This document shows, one piece after another, positions 52,825-61,027 of a DNA stretch of 64,000 nucleotides (position 1 is the first letter of the stretch; each line of letters opens with the position of its first letter). The stretch is from the NCBI RefSeq assembly GCF_002007105.1, contig NZ_MVBC01000005.1, forward strand, positions 124,001 through 188,000. The letters run 5' to 3'. The notes below the pieces were generated by a model. The model was not told the origin of the DNA and did not search any database. It saw nothing but the letters and a program-made list of their open reading frames with translations. Source of the DNA: Hymenobacter sp. CRA2 (GTDB lineage: Bacteria > Bacteroidota > Bacteroidia > Cytophagales > Hymenobacteraceae). Both the position numbers and the translations under genes were made by a program.

Positions 52825-54054
52825 GTGAAGCACACGCTACTCACCGGGCTGCTCTGCGTAGGTTCAGCCCTGGCCGTTCAGGCCCAATCCGATTTCCGCC
52901 CCGGTTACATCGTGCAGCCCGCTGGCGACACGCTGCGCGGCGAGGTAGACTACCGCGGCGCCCAGCGCAGCAGCCGGCTGGCGCGTTTCCGCCCGTCGGC
53001 CAGCGGCGCCGTGACTGAGTATCAGCCCGAGCAGCTGCGCGGCTACGGTTTTCCGGGCAGCCGCGCCTACGAAAGCCACGAGGTGGTGGCCGACAGCAGC
53101 AACCGCCGTCAGCGCTATTTCCTGGAGGTACTAGCAGTCGGCAAAGCCAGTGTTTACAGCCTGCGCGACGAAAAGGACCGTGAGCATTACTACCTGAGCC
53201 TGGGCACCGAGCCCGTGGCCGAGCTCGTGAAGCGTACCGTGCGGGTAAAAGATGCGGACGGCCGTATGTTCGACCAGGAGCAGCCCATCTACCGCAACAT
53301 GCTGGCCGCCGCCTTCAGCGCCTGCCCCGACGTGCAGGGGCACTTAAGCAAGTTGCCCTTTTCCAGCGGCGCGCTGGCCGGCGCCGCGGCCCGCTACAAT
53401 GAGTGCATGAGCGGCAGTGTGATGAAGGGCGGATCAGTTCGTCAGCGGCCGAAAGCTCACGCAACGTTCACGGTGACGGCTGGCGCGGGCACTAGTACTT
53501 TGACCATTAAGGAAAGCGCGTATAGCAGCGATGGGGAATATAAAGGCTCGTTGAAGCCTGTCGTTGGGTTGGGGATGAATTTCAGCATCCCCGCAGTTAG
53601 CGAAAAGCTGTCGTTTCAGCTAGAGGGTCAATACCACGCGCAGAGCTACAACCTGTATTCTTCGTGGGGTACGAGCACCTCGCCGGCGCCGGCCAGCCAA
53701 AAGACAAGTTTCAGCTACGTCCGGGTGCCGGTGCTGCTGCGCTATTCCCTCCAGCGAGGATTGGTGCGGCCCTACGTGCAGGCCGGCATTACCCTGGGAA
53801 TGGCGCTGGAAAAAGAGACAGACCTGCGACTGTTCCCTACCTACCATTTGGAAACGCTGGCAATAGACAATTCCATTCGCCGGTTCGAGCAAGCTTTTGC
53901 CGGTGGAGTAGGCGTGCGCATCGGCCGGGAAGGCGCCCGCAAACTGAGTGTGGAGGCGCGCTACGAGCGCAGCAATGGTTTTTCGACCGTTGTAGGTACG
54001 TCGACGACTGTTGCGCGCATCTTCGGCCTGCTCAGCTACGACCTGACCAAGTAA
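52825..54054 (+). CDS. Outer-membrane beta-barrel protein (PorT-like)
   Basis: About 409 residues from a GTG at 52825 (VKHTLLTGLLCVGSALAVQAQ), which gives a clean signal peptide ending AVQAQ; the open frame to 52657 has no coding character. The first part (DFRPGYIVQPAGDTLRGEVDYRG..) is an N-terminal domain frequent in Hymenobacter-type secreted proteins. The last 200 residues have alternating strands with aromatic belts (KLSFQLEGQYHAQSYNLYSSWGTS, SYVRVPVLLRYSLQRGLVRPYVQAGITLGM, LSVEARYERSNGFS) and end FGLLSYDLTK, as in PorT-type 8-stranded barrels. Confidence 0.75.
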   Translation: MKHTLLTGLLCVGSALAVQAQSDFRPGYIVQPAGDTLRGEVDYRGAQRSSRLARFRPSASGAVTEYQPEQLRGYGFPGSRAYESHEVVADSSNRRQRYFLEVLAVGKASVYSLRDEKDREHYYLSLGTEPVAELVKRTVRVKDADGRMFDQEQPIYRNMLAAAFSACPDVQGHLSKLPFSSGALAGAAARYNECMSGSVMKGGSVRQRPKAHATFTVTAGAGTSTLTIKESAYSSDGEYKGSLKPVVGLGMNFSIPAVSEKLSFQLEGQYHAQSYNLYSSWGTSTSPAPASQKTSFSYVRVPVLLRYSLQRGLVRPYVQAGITLGMALEKETDLRLFPTYHLETLAIDNSIRRFEQAFAGGVGVRIGREGARKLSVEARYERSNGFSTVVGTSTTVARIFGLLSYDLTK

Positions 54055-54072
54055 CCCTCGCGTTCCGCGCCG

Positions 54073-54080
54073 TACCTTTG
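54073..54080 (+). promoter_or_regulatory. Bacteroidota -7 promoter motif TACCTTTG
   Basis: TACCTTTG, an exact match to the Bacteroidota -7 consensus TAnnTTTG, lies 5 bases before the ATG of the 5'-nucleotidase C-domain gene at 54085. A transcript starting here would have almost no leader. No clear -33 TTG is seen at the expected distance, so this is a candidate only. Confidence 0.4.
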
Positions 54081-54084
54081 CGGC

Positions 54085-54837
54085 ATGAATGCATTCCTGA
54101 ATCGTAGCCTGGGACTGTTGCTGGCCGCCGGCTTAGTGTTGCCGGCGTGCCAGCGCAGCGGCTACCAGCTGCAGGGGCCGCCCACCGCTACGGCCCCCAC
54201 CGTCAGCGCCGCCCAGCCCACCGATCCGCAGGTGGAGGCCGTGGTGGCGCCTTACCGCCAGAAAGTAAAGGAACAGATGGACGAGGTGATTGGCCGCGCG
54301 CCCGTCGCCATTCGCAAGAACTCCGGTGAGTCGCCGCTGGCCAATTTTGCCGGCGACGTGCAGCGCGAGCGAGCCGCCAAGGAGCTGGGCCAGCCCATCG
54401 ACCTGGGGGTGATGACCAACGGCGGCCTGCGCGCCGAGCTGCCGGCCGGCAACATCACTGTGGGCTCGGTGTTTGAGCTGATGCCCTTCGAAAACGAGCT
54501 GGTGGTGCTCGACGCCCCCGGCCCGGTGGTGCAGCAGCTCTTTAACTACGCCGCGCCCATTCACATGGCCGTGTCGGGTGCTACCTACACGGCTACCGCG
54601 GATGGCAAACCCACCGACATCCGCATTGGCCAGGCGCCCTTCGATGCGTCGCGCACCTACACCATTGCCATTTCCGACTACCTGGCTGGCGGCGGCGACA
54701 AGCTGGACTTTTTCCGTCCCTTGTCCCCGCGCCACACCAATGTGCTGCTGCGCACCGCCTTCAACGACCACATCCGCCAGCTCACCAAAGCCGGCAAGCC
54801 CGTGGAAGCCAAGGCCGAAAACCGGGTTAAATTCTGA
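54085..54837 (+). CDS. 5'-nucleotidase C-terminal domain lipoprotein (split nucleotidase)
   Basis: A 250-residue lipoprotein (leader with LVLPAC, Cys about 22). The rest is the 5'-nucleotidase C-terminal substrate-binding domain: GRAPVAIRKNSGESPLANFAGDVQRERA, DLGVMTNGGLRAELPAGNITVGSVFELMPFENELVVLDAPG, and FDASRTYTIAISDYLAGGGDKLDFF. The metal-binding half is missing and is encoded by the next gene, so the two polypeptides together make one enzyme that splits nucleotides in the envelope. The two genes are 116 bases apart, with a long inverted repeat between them. Confidence 0.88.
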   Translation: MNAFLNRSLGLLLAAGLVLPACQRSGYQLQGPPTATAPTVSAAQPTDPQVEAVVAPYRQKVKEQMDEVIGRAPVAIRKNSGESPLANFAGDVQRERAAKELGQPIDLGVMTNGGLRAELPAGNITVGSVFELMPFENELVVLDAPGPVVQQLFNYAAPIHMAVSGATYTATADGKPTDIRIGQAPFDASRTYTIAISDYLAGGGDKLDFFRPLSPRHTNVLLRTAFNDHIRQLTKAGKPVEAKAENRVKF

Positions 54838-54840
54838 TGT

Positions 54841-54914
54841 GCTGATGCCTTAATGCGCTGAGGTGGCTAATAAACCTGAACGGAGTTAGTACCTCAGCGC
54901 ATTAAGGCATCAGC
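54841..54914. repeat. Perfect 24-bp inverted repeat between the split nucleotidase genes
   Basis: GCTGATGCCTTAATGCGCTG plus AGGT (54841-54864) is exactly complementary to 54891-54914, with a 26-base centre. It follows the upstream stop by three bases. It is too long to be a simple terminator and lacks a T run; it resembles an intergenic repeat that would make a strong RNA hairpin and could reduce read-through into the second gene. Confidence 0.85.
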
Positions 54915-54953
54915 GCATTAACCCACATTTCTCACATTACCACATTCGACGCA

Positions 54954-55892
54954 GTGAACCGTCGCGACTTCATAAAATCTTCAGCGTGGGGCGCCGCCGG
55001 GCTGGGCCTGCTGGGGCCGGGCCTGATTTCGTCGGCCGCCGCGGCCGGTCAGCAGGTGCACCTTACCATTCTGCACACCAACGACATGCACTCGCGCATC
55101 GACCCCTTTCCCAAGGGCTCGGCGCAGTGGGCCGATGAGGGCGGCATGGCCCGCCGGGCCGCGCTGGTGGCCAAAATCCGGCAGGAGCAGCCCAACGTGC
55201 TCCTGCTCGACGCGGGCGACATCTGGCAGGGCACGCCGTACTTCAACTTCTTCGGCGGCGAGCTGGAATACAAGCTCATGAGCCAGATGCACTACGACGC
55301 GGCCACGCTGGGCAACCACGACTTCGACAACGGGCTGGAAGGCTTGGTGAAGCAGCTGCCCCACGCGCAGTTCCCCTTCCTCGTTGCCAACTACGACTTC
55401 TCCCAGACGCCGCTGAAAGGCCGTTTTCAGCCCTATAAGGTATTTGAGAAGCAGGGCGTGCGCATCGGCGTGTTCGGCGTGGGTATCGAAATGGCCGGGC
55501 TGATTTCCGATAAGAACTACGGCGCCACCAAGTACCTCGACCCCGTGGCCGTGGCCCGCGAGCAGGTGCAGCACCTGCGCGGCGCCGAGAAGTGCGACCT
55601 GGTCATTTGCCTTTCGCACCTCGGCTACAAGTACGAGAGCAGCAAAGTGGATGACCACAAACTGGCGACCGGTGCCCCGGGCATCGACCTGATCATCGGC
55701 GGCCACACCCACACCTTCCTCGATACCCCGACGGTAGTGGAAGGCCCGCAGGGCCACCGCACCCTCGTGAACCAGGTGGGCTGGTCCGGCATCAAGCTCG
55801 GCCGCATCGATTACGTCTTCGACCGCGCCACCGGCCGAAAAAGTGTCGCTGCGGCTGATGCACTGAGTATCAACGCTTCAGCGTTAGGCTAG
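54954..55892 (+). CDS. Metallophosphatase, 5'-nucleotidase N-terminal half (split nucleotidase)
   Basis: 312 residues from a GTG at 54954. The leader MNRRDFIKSSAWGAAGLGLLG has a twin-arginine signal (NRRDF), so it is exported folded. The metallophosphatase motifs are present: ILHTNDMHSRIDPF, LLLDAGDIWQGTPYFNF, DAATLGNHDFDNGLEG (GNHD motif), ICLSHLGYK and IIGGHTHTFL. The partner C-terminal domain is in the gene before it, in reversed order compared with the usual fused enzyme. The chain ends soon after the metal-binding domain. Confidence 0.9.
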   Translation: MNRRDFIKSSAWGAAGLGLLGPGLISSAAAAGQQVHLTILHTNDMHSRIDPFPKGSAQWADEGGMARRAALVAKIRQEQPNVLLLDAGDIWQGTPYFNFFGGELEYKLMSQMHYDAATLGNHDFDNGLEGLVKQLPHAQFPFLVANYDFSQTPLKGRFQPYKVFEKQGVRIGVFGVGIEMAGLISDKNYGATKYLDPVAVAREQVQHLRGAEKCDLVICLSHLGYKYESSKVDDHKLATGAPGIDLIIGGHTHTFLDTPTVVEGPQGHRTLVNQVGWSGIKLGRIDYVFDRATGRKSVAAADALSINASALG

Positions 55893-55944
55893 CGGAAATC
55901 GGTTTGGCGCTCTGCCGACTTTTCCACATTTTTGTCTCCCCTTT

Positions 55945-55976
55945 GCCGAAACCGGGTACCCAAACCCGGTTTCGGC
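55945..55976 (+). terminator. Hairpin between nucleotidase and dnaA
   Basis: A perfect 13-bp stem, GCCGAAACCGGGT (55945-55957) with ACCCGGTTTCGGC (55964-55976), and a 6-base loop. It lies 52 bases after the nucleotidase stop and 49 bases before dnaA. There is no T run, so it may be a leader structure of dnaA as well. A TTTTCCACA string, near a DnaA box, occurs just before it (55920-55928). Confidence 0.55.
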
Positions 55977-56025
55977 TGGTTCTGCCCGTTCCTATCCCCA
56001 CACCGCCTGCGCAGCCTAGATTTTA

Positions 56026-57636
56026 ATGCACAAGGATTGCCGTACAGTCTGGGTTAACTGCCTGCGCGTCATCCGGAGCAGCGTTGGGGAACAGAGCTTC
56101 CGCACGTGGTTTGAGCCCATTGTGCCGGTGGCTTTGCAGGGCAACCTGCTCATCATTCAGGTGCCCAGCCAGTTCTTTTACGAGTGGCTGGAAGAGCACT
56201 ATGTCGATGTGCTGAAGAAGGCCATTGTGCAGGAACTGGGCTCAGAAGGGCAGCTGGAGTATTCCATCGTGGTGGACCAGGGCAACGAGCAGGCCCGGCC
56301 CCGCACCGTGAACCTGCCGGCTACGCGCGGTGGCGCGGCGCACCGTGCACCCGCCAACACGCCCACGGCCGCACAGGTGCGGCCCATGGCGCCGCAGCAG
56401 CCCAATGGCGGCCAGGGCACCGGCAACCAAACGCCTTACCTGCCCAGCGGCCCGGCCTACGCCGGCAACGCGGGCAACCCGTACCCCAAGCGGCAAACCA
56501 CGCCCAACCCGGCAGCCAATGCGGCTGCTGCTGCTACGGCAGCGCCCGCCGCGCCGCCGCTGCGCAACCCCTTCGAGGTGCGCTCCGTGACGGACCGCAG
56601 CTACCTCGACTCACAGCTCAACCAGAACTACTCGTTCACGAACTACATCGAGGGCTCGTGCAACCGCCTGGCACGCTCGGCCGGCTGGGCCGTGGCGCAG
56701 AAGCCCGGCACCACGAGCTTCAACCCGCTGATGATTTACGGCGGGGTAGGGCTGGGCAAGACGCACCTGGTCCAGGCCATTGGCAACCACATCAAGGAGC
56801 ACGCGCAGGGCAAATTCGTGCTCTACGTGTCGGCGGAAAAGTTTACCAACCAGTTTATCGAAAGCCTGAAAACCAACTCGGTACAGGATTTTGGCAACTT
56901 TTACCTGCTGGTCGATATTCTGATCCTGGACGACGTGCAATTTCTGGCTGGCAAAGACCGGACGCAGGAAATGTTCTTCCACATCTTCAACCACTTGCAC
57001 CAAGCCGGCAAACAGGTCATCATGACCTCCGACGTGCCACCGCGGGAGCTGAAGGGGTTCGAGGAACGCCTCCTGTCGCGCTTCAAGTGGGGCCTCACCG
57101 CCGACTTGCAGAGCCCGGACTTTGAGACGCGCGTGGCCATCATCATGAACAAGATGCAGGCCGACGGCATCGATATTCCGCCGCAGGTGGTGGAGTACCT
57201 CGCGTACTCGGTCGAGACGAACGTGCGCGAGTTGGAAGGTGTACTGATTTCGCTCATTGCGCAATCCTCGCTGACGCGCCGCGAAATCGACCTGGAAATG
57301 GCCAAGCAGGCCCTGCGCCACATCATCGAGGATGTGGAAGCGGAGGTCAACCTGGACTTCATCCAGAAAACCGTGGCCGAGCACTTCAGCATCCCGGTGG
57401 ACTTGTTGAAGGCTAAAACCCGCAAAAAGGAAGTGGTAACGGCCCGGCAGGTGGCCATGTACTTCGCCAAGGAGCACACCAATCACTCGCTCAAGAGCAT
57501 CGGCTACCACTTCGGCGGCCGCGACCACAGCACCGTCATTCACTCGGTGCAGACCGTATCGGACCTCATCGACTCCGACAAAACCTTCCGCACCACCATT
57601 CAGGAGCTGCGCAAGAAGTTTACCGGGGGTAAGTAG
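56026..57636 (+). CDS. dnaA: Chromosomal replication initiator DnaA
   Basis: A 536-residue DnaA. Domain I (1-90) has VWVNCLRVIRSSVGEQSFRTWFEPIVPVAL and VPSQFFYEWLEEHYVDVL. Domain II (about 90-180) is an unusually long Ala/Pro/Asn-rich linker. Domain III has YGGVGLGKTHL (Walker A, 239-246), LILDDVQFLAGKDRTQEMFFHIFNHL (Walker B), VIMTSDVPPRELKGFEERLLSRFKWGLTADL (arginine finger). Domain IV carries the DNA-binding KEVVTARQVAMYFAKEHTNHSLKSIGYHFGGRDHSTVIHSV. It binds DnaA boxes at oriC. No DnaA-box cluster is seen within the window. Confidence 0.96.
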   Translation: MHKDCRTVWVNCLRVIRSSVGEQSFRTWFEPIVPVALQGNLLIIQVPSQFFYEWLEEHYVDVLKKAIVQELGSEGQLEYSIVVDQGNEQARPRTVNLPATRGGAAHRAPANTPTAAQVRPMAPQQPNGGQGTGNQTPYLPSGPAYAGNAGNPYPKRQTTPNPAANAAAAATAAPAAPPLRNPFEVRSVTDRSYLDSQLNQNYSFTNYIEGSCNRLARSAGWAVAQKPGTTSFNPLMIYGGVGLGKTHLVQAIGNHIKEHAQGKFVLYVSAEKFTNQFIESLKTNSVQDFGNFYLLVDILILDDVQFLAGKDRTQEMFFHIFNHLHQAGKQVIMTSDVPPRELKGFEERLLSRFKWGLTADLQSPDFETRVAIIMNKMQADGIDIPPQVVEYLAYSVETNVRELEGVLISLIAQSSLTRREIDLEMAKQALRHIIEDVEAEVNLDFIQKTVAEHFSIPVDLLKAKTRKKEVVTARQVAMYFAKEHTNHSLKSIGYHFGGRDHSTVIHSVQTVSDLIDSDKTFRTTIQELRKKFTGGK

Positions 57637-57643
57637 ACCGTAG

Positions 57644-57723
57644 AGAAATAAGAACTGAGCGCTTGGAAGTCGTTCAACTGGAATCAATCCAGAACGACTT
57701 CCAAGCGCTCAGTTCTTATTTCT
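57644..57723. repeat. Perfect 32-bp inverted repeat after dnaA
   Basis: Bases 57644-57675 (AGAAATAAGAACTGAGCGCT and on) are exactly complementary to 57692-57723, with a 16-base centre that has a further small stem TGGA/TCCA. It fills the gap between dnaA and the convergent gene at 57735. It would terminate transcription from both sides, but its length and perfect match suggest a recent repeat insertion. Confidence 0.9.
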
Positions 57724-57734
57724 GGTTCTAACTT

Positions 57735-58232
57735 CTACAGCTCCGAGGTGGTCCGCTCTTCGAAGTCCAGCTTGTTGTGTTGGGCGAAATCCTGGAGCAT
57801 GGAACGCAGCTGCTGGCGGCGGCGCTTGCCGCGTACCTGACGCAGGTTCAGCGAGTAGCTGGTGCCGTCCTGCATGCGCAGCAACAGCTGGCGCGGCTCC
57901 AACAGCAGGGCACGCATGTCCTTGGCTTCGAAGGGCTGCTTGCCGATGAACAGGCCGGGCTTGTGCACTAGGTAGGACGGCGTGATTTCCAGGTAGGTCT
58001 GGGTGCCGAACAAGGGCAGGTTCTGCACCATGATGTAGAAGATGTAGAGCACGGCCAGGCCGAGAAACATCCAGTCGAGGTAGCGCAGCACGCCGGGCGT
58101 GCGGTTCGGGTCGCCCAGGATGGAGAGCAGGGGGTAAGCTACGGCCACCAGGCCGAACACGAGTTGGCCGAAAAACGGGACGCGGGAGGTGTTGGCGGGC
58201 TGCAGCCCGATGCGGGTATACGATGAGGGCAT
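57735..58232 (-). CDS. Two-segment membrane protein of unknown function
   Basis: About 165 residues from the ATG at 58230-58232 (MPSSYTRIGLQPANTSRV). Two membrane segments (FGQLVFGLVAVAYPLLSIL and YLDWMFLGLAVLYIFYIMVQ) precede a cytoplasmic domain (TYLEITPSYLVHKPGLFIGKQPFEAKDMRALLLEPRQLLLRMQDGTSYSLNLRQVRGKRRRQQL). This is the architecture of PH-like-domain membrane proteins, but I cannot name a family. It is convergent with dnaA. Confidence 0.6.
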   Translation of the reverse strand: MPSSYTRIGLQPANTSRVPFFGQLVFGLVAVAYPLLSILGDPNRTPGVLRYLDWMFLGLAVLYIFYIMVQNLPLFGTQTYLEITPSYLVHKPGLFIGKQPFEAKDMRALLLEPRQLLLRMQDGTSYSLNLRQVRGKRRRQQLRSMLQDFAQHNKLDFEERTTSEL

Positions 58233-58326
58233 AGGCAAAAACGGCGGGGAGGCGACAAAACTACGCAAAACGCCGCAGCGCGGATGGGGTTCCGGGCTGC
58301 GGCGTGCCGCGCAGAGCCCGCGGGCC

Positions 58327-58758
58327 TTACGATTTCAGCGTGGCCGAGGCCAGCGTCAGCTCGGCACCGCCCTTGAGCAGGGCCGAAATGGGGCAGTTTT
58401 CCTTGGCCGTTTCGGCGTAGCGCTGAAACTCTTCCTGCGTGATGCCTTCCACTTCGCCTTCGGTGGTCAGCGCAATTTTGGTCACCTTCGGCACGTCGCC
58501 GGAGGTGTCCAGCGTCACTTTCGACTCGGAGCGGAGCTGCTTCACCTGCTTGCCGTCCTTGGTCAGAATCACGTCGAGAAACATGGTGTAGCAGGCGGCG
58601 TGCGCGGCCGCTACCAGCTCCTCGGGGTTGCTGCCCTTTTCGCCGTTGAAGCGGGCCCCGACGGAGTACGGCACTTTCACCAGCCCGCTCTGGGTGCTGA
58701 TTTCGCCGCTGCCTTTGCTGTCGCCGTTCCAGACAGCGTTGCCACGTTGGTTGATCAT
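58327..58758 (-). CDS. OsmC/Ohr-family peroxide-resistance protein
   Basis: 143 residues from the ATG at 58756-58758 (MINQRGNAVWNGDSKGSG). The two family cysteines are in AAAHAACYTMFLD and ENCPISALLKGGAEL, about 65 residues apart, as in OsmC proteins that reduce organic hydroperoxides. The N-terminal strand ISTQSGLVKVPYSVGARFNGEKGSNPEELVAAAH is also typical. The longer open frame beyond 58758 is not coding-like. It is a single-gene unit. Confidence 0.9.
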   Translation of the reverse strand: MINQRGNAVWNGDSKGSGEISTQSGLVKVPYSVGARFNGEKGSNPEELVAAAHAACYTMFLDVILTKDGKQVKQLRSESKVTLDTSGDVPKVTKIALTTEGEVEGITQEEFQRYAETAKENCPISALLKGGAELTLASATLKS

Positions 58759-58866
58759 GGGGTTTGGTAGGTTTGGAAGTAAGGGTGATTGGTATGCGTG
58801 TGTTCGGTTCAACCGGCCTTTTGCCGTTGAGCTAATACGTCTGCCGAACATACTGTTTCTTGCGGC

Positions 58867-59457
58867 ATGAGCAAGGAGCAAGGCGTACTGGACGAGCTGG
58901 CGGCGCAGGAAATGGCGCTGTACGCTCAGATAAGTGCCGCCCAAACGGAGCCTTCACGGCCAGCCTTCGACGCCATTTATACCCGCGTCACGGCCGAGTA
59001 CACGCAGGTGTATCAGCAGTACGTGGGGCTGTTGCGCGCCACCACCGACCCGGCCGTGTGGCTGGAAGTGCTGAAGCGGACCGTGTTTCTGCGCTGGTAC
59101 ATCTTTACCGAGCCGGACTGGCTTTCGGGCATAGGCATGCCCCGGCCGGATGATGCCGCTACGGTGTTCGACGCCCTCGACGCGGCCATAGCCCGCCAGC
59201 AACTGGACGCGGAGTTCGACTGGATGTTGGCCCATTACGCCAATTGGGTCTGGGAAGAGGCGCTGCAGCCACTGGGCGAGGAAGGCGGCCCGCGTCCTGC
59301 TATGACGAGGTTTCTGCGCGAAAAGACAGCGCTTTCGCAATACTCGGGCCCCGGCTACGAGGCCATACCTGCTTACGTCGACCCTAATACCATCACCGGC
59401 CGGGGGCAGCTTTCCCATTATTGGCGGCACATGATTAACCGGCAGCCATTGACGTAA
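58867..59457 (+). CDS. Hypothetical helical protein
   Basis: A 196-residue soluble, Trp/Ala-rich protein, MSKEQGVLDELAAQEMALYAQISAAQTEPSRPAFDAIYTRVTAEYTQVYQQY, then LEVLKRTVFLRWYIFTEPDWLSGIGMPRPDDAATVFDALDAAI and EFDWMLAHYANWVWEEALQPL. It is probably all-helical. I do not recognise a family. It is divergent from the OsmC gene and precedes the GH3-type enzyme by 58 bases on the same strand. Confidence 0.62.
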   Translation: MSKEQGVLDELAAQEMALYAQISAAQTEPSRPAFDAIYTRVTAEYTQVYQQYVGLLRATTDPAVWLEVLKRTVFLRWYIFTEPDWLSGIGMPRPDDAATVFDALDAAIARQQLDAEFDWMLAHYANWVWEEALQPLGEEGGPRPAMTRFLREKTALSQYSGPGYEAIPAYVDPNTITGRGQLSHYWRHMINRQPLT

Positions 59458-59515
59458 GGCCAACTACTTTTACTTACTGCCCTGACACCTGCCTACCCTC
59501 AACCCCTCTCCCTGA

Positions 59516-61009
59516 ATGGGCCTGAAGTCTTTCCTGAGCCGCCCGCTCGCCGCCTATACCGTCCGCCAGTACCAGCAGTGGACGCCGCGCCCCGAACTCG
59601 CCCAGCAGCGCATCCTGCAGGAGCTGCTGCAGCGCGGCCGCGCCACCGCCTTCGGCCGCGACCATCAGCTGGGCGCGGCCCGCAACGTCCGCGAATTTCA
59701 GCAGCGCGTACCGGTGCGCGACTACGAAGCGCTCAGCCCGTACTTCGAGCGCGTGAAGCAGGGCGAAGGCAGCGTGCTCTGGCCCGGCAAGCCGCTGTAC
59801 CTGGCCAAAACCTCGGGCACTACTTCCGGCACGAAGTACATCCCGATTACCAAGGACAGCATCAGCAACCACATCAACGGGGCCAAGGATGCGCTGCTGC
59901 ACTACGTGCATTACTCGGGCAAGCCGCAGTTTCTCGACGGTCGGCTGATGTTCTTGTCGGGCTCCCCGGAGCTGGAGGAAGTCGGTGGCATCAAGACCGG
60001 GCGGTTGTCGGGTATCAGCAACCACCACGTGCCAGCCTACCTGCGCCGCAACCAGCTGCCGAGTTACGCCACCAACATCATCGAGGACTGGGAGCAGAAG
60101 CTGGACCGGGTGGTGGACGAGACGCTTGACCAGCGCATGACGCTGATTTCGGGCATTCCGCCTTGGGTGCAGATGTACTTCGACCGCATCACCCAGCGCA
60201 CCGGCCGGCCGGTGGGGGAGGTATTTCCGGCGTTTCAGCTGTTCGTGTACGGCGGCGTCAACTTCGAGCCGTACCGGCGCAAGCTGTTCGAGAGCATCGG
60301 GCGGGCGGTGGATACGGTGGAGCTGTTTCCGGCCTCGGAGGGCTTCTTCGCCTTTCAGGACCAGCCCGACAACCCCGGCCTGCTGCTGCTGGCCGACGCG
60401 GGCATTTATTACGAGTTCATCCCAGCCGAGCAGTTCTTCGAGCCCAACCCGCCGCGCCTGACCCTGGCCGAAGTGGAGCTGGACCGCAACTACGCCCTCG
60501 TCGTCAGCTCCAACGCGGGGCTTTGGGGCTACTCCGTGGGCGACACCGTACGCTTCGTGAGCTTGCGCCCGCACCGGGTAGTGGTATCCGGCCGCATCAA
60601 GCACTTTCTGTCGGCCTTCGGGGAGCACGTCATCGGCGAGGAAGTGGAGCAGACCTTACGCGAGGCGCTGCAGCAGTTTCCGGAGGCCGAAGTAGTGGAA
60701 TTCACCGTGGCCCCGCGCGTGAGCGAAGCCGGAGCCGAGCCCTCACGGCACGAGTGGCTGGTGGAGTTTGCCCAACCGCCCCGCGACGCGGCCGCCTTCG
60801 CGGCCGCGCTGGATGCCGGCCTGCGCCGCCGCAATGTGTACTACGACGACCTGCTCGCCGGCAACATTCTGGCTCCGCTGCTGCTCACGCCGCTGCCGGC
60901 CGGGGCCTTTCAACGCTACATGCGCAGCCAGGGCAAGCTGGGCGGGCAAAACAAAGTGCCGCGGCTCAGCAACGACCGGAAGCTGGCCGACGGGCTGTTG
61001 GGTATTTAA
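59516..61009 (+). CDS. GH3-family (auxin-responsive type) acyl-amide synthetase
   Basis: A 497-residue member of the GH3/ANL superfamily of adenylating enzymes. The P-loop-like motif LAKTSGTTSGTKYIPITKDSI lies at about residues 100-120. The substrate pocket and hinge regions have IISGIPPWVQMYFDRI, VELFPASEGFFAFQDQ and the C-terminal YFEFIPAEQFF-like YYEFIPAEQ. Members join an acid to an amino acid or amine via acyl-AMP; the actual substrate is unknown. The C-terminal 100 residues (VVEFTVAPRV..) complete the small domain. Confidence 0.88.
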   Translation: MGLKSFLSRPLAAYTVRQYQQWTPRPELAQQRILQELLQRGRATAFGRDHQLGAARNVREFQQRVPVRDYEALSPYFERVKQGEGSVLWPGKPLYLAKTSGTTSGTKYIPITKDSISNHINGAKDALLHYVHYSGKPQFLDGRLMFLSGSPELEEVGGIKTGRLSGISNHHVPAYLRRNQLPSYATNIIEDWEQKLDRVVDETLDQRMTLISGIPPWVQMYFDRITQRTGRPVGEVFPAFQLFVYGGVNFEPYRRKLFESIGRAVDTVELFPASEGFFAFQDQPDNPGLLLLADAGIYYEFIPAEQFFEPNPPRLTLAEVELDRNYALVVSSNAGLWGYSVGDTVRFVSLRPHRVVVSGRIKHFLSAFGEHVIGEEVEQTLREALQQFPEAEVVEFTVAPRVSEAGAEPSRHEWLVEFAQPPRDAAAFAAALDAGLRRRNVYYDDLLAGNILAPLLLTPLPAGAFQRYMRSQGKLGGQNKVPRLSNDRKLADGLLGI

Positions 61010-61027
61010 CTTTAGATAAATGACCAC

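Noticed and set aside
55893-56025. Possible oriC beside dnaA
   Set aside because: Only one DnaA-box-like string (TTTTCCACA) is seen; no cluster or AT-rich unwinding element.
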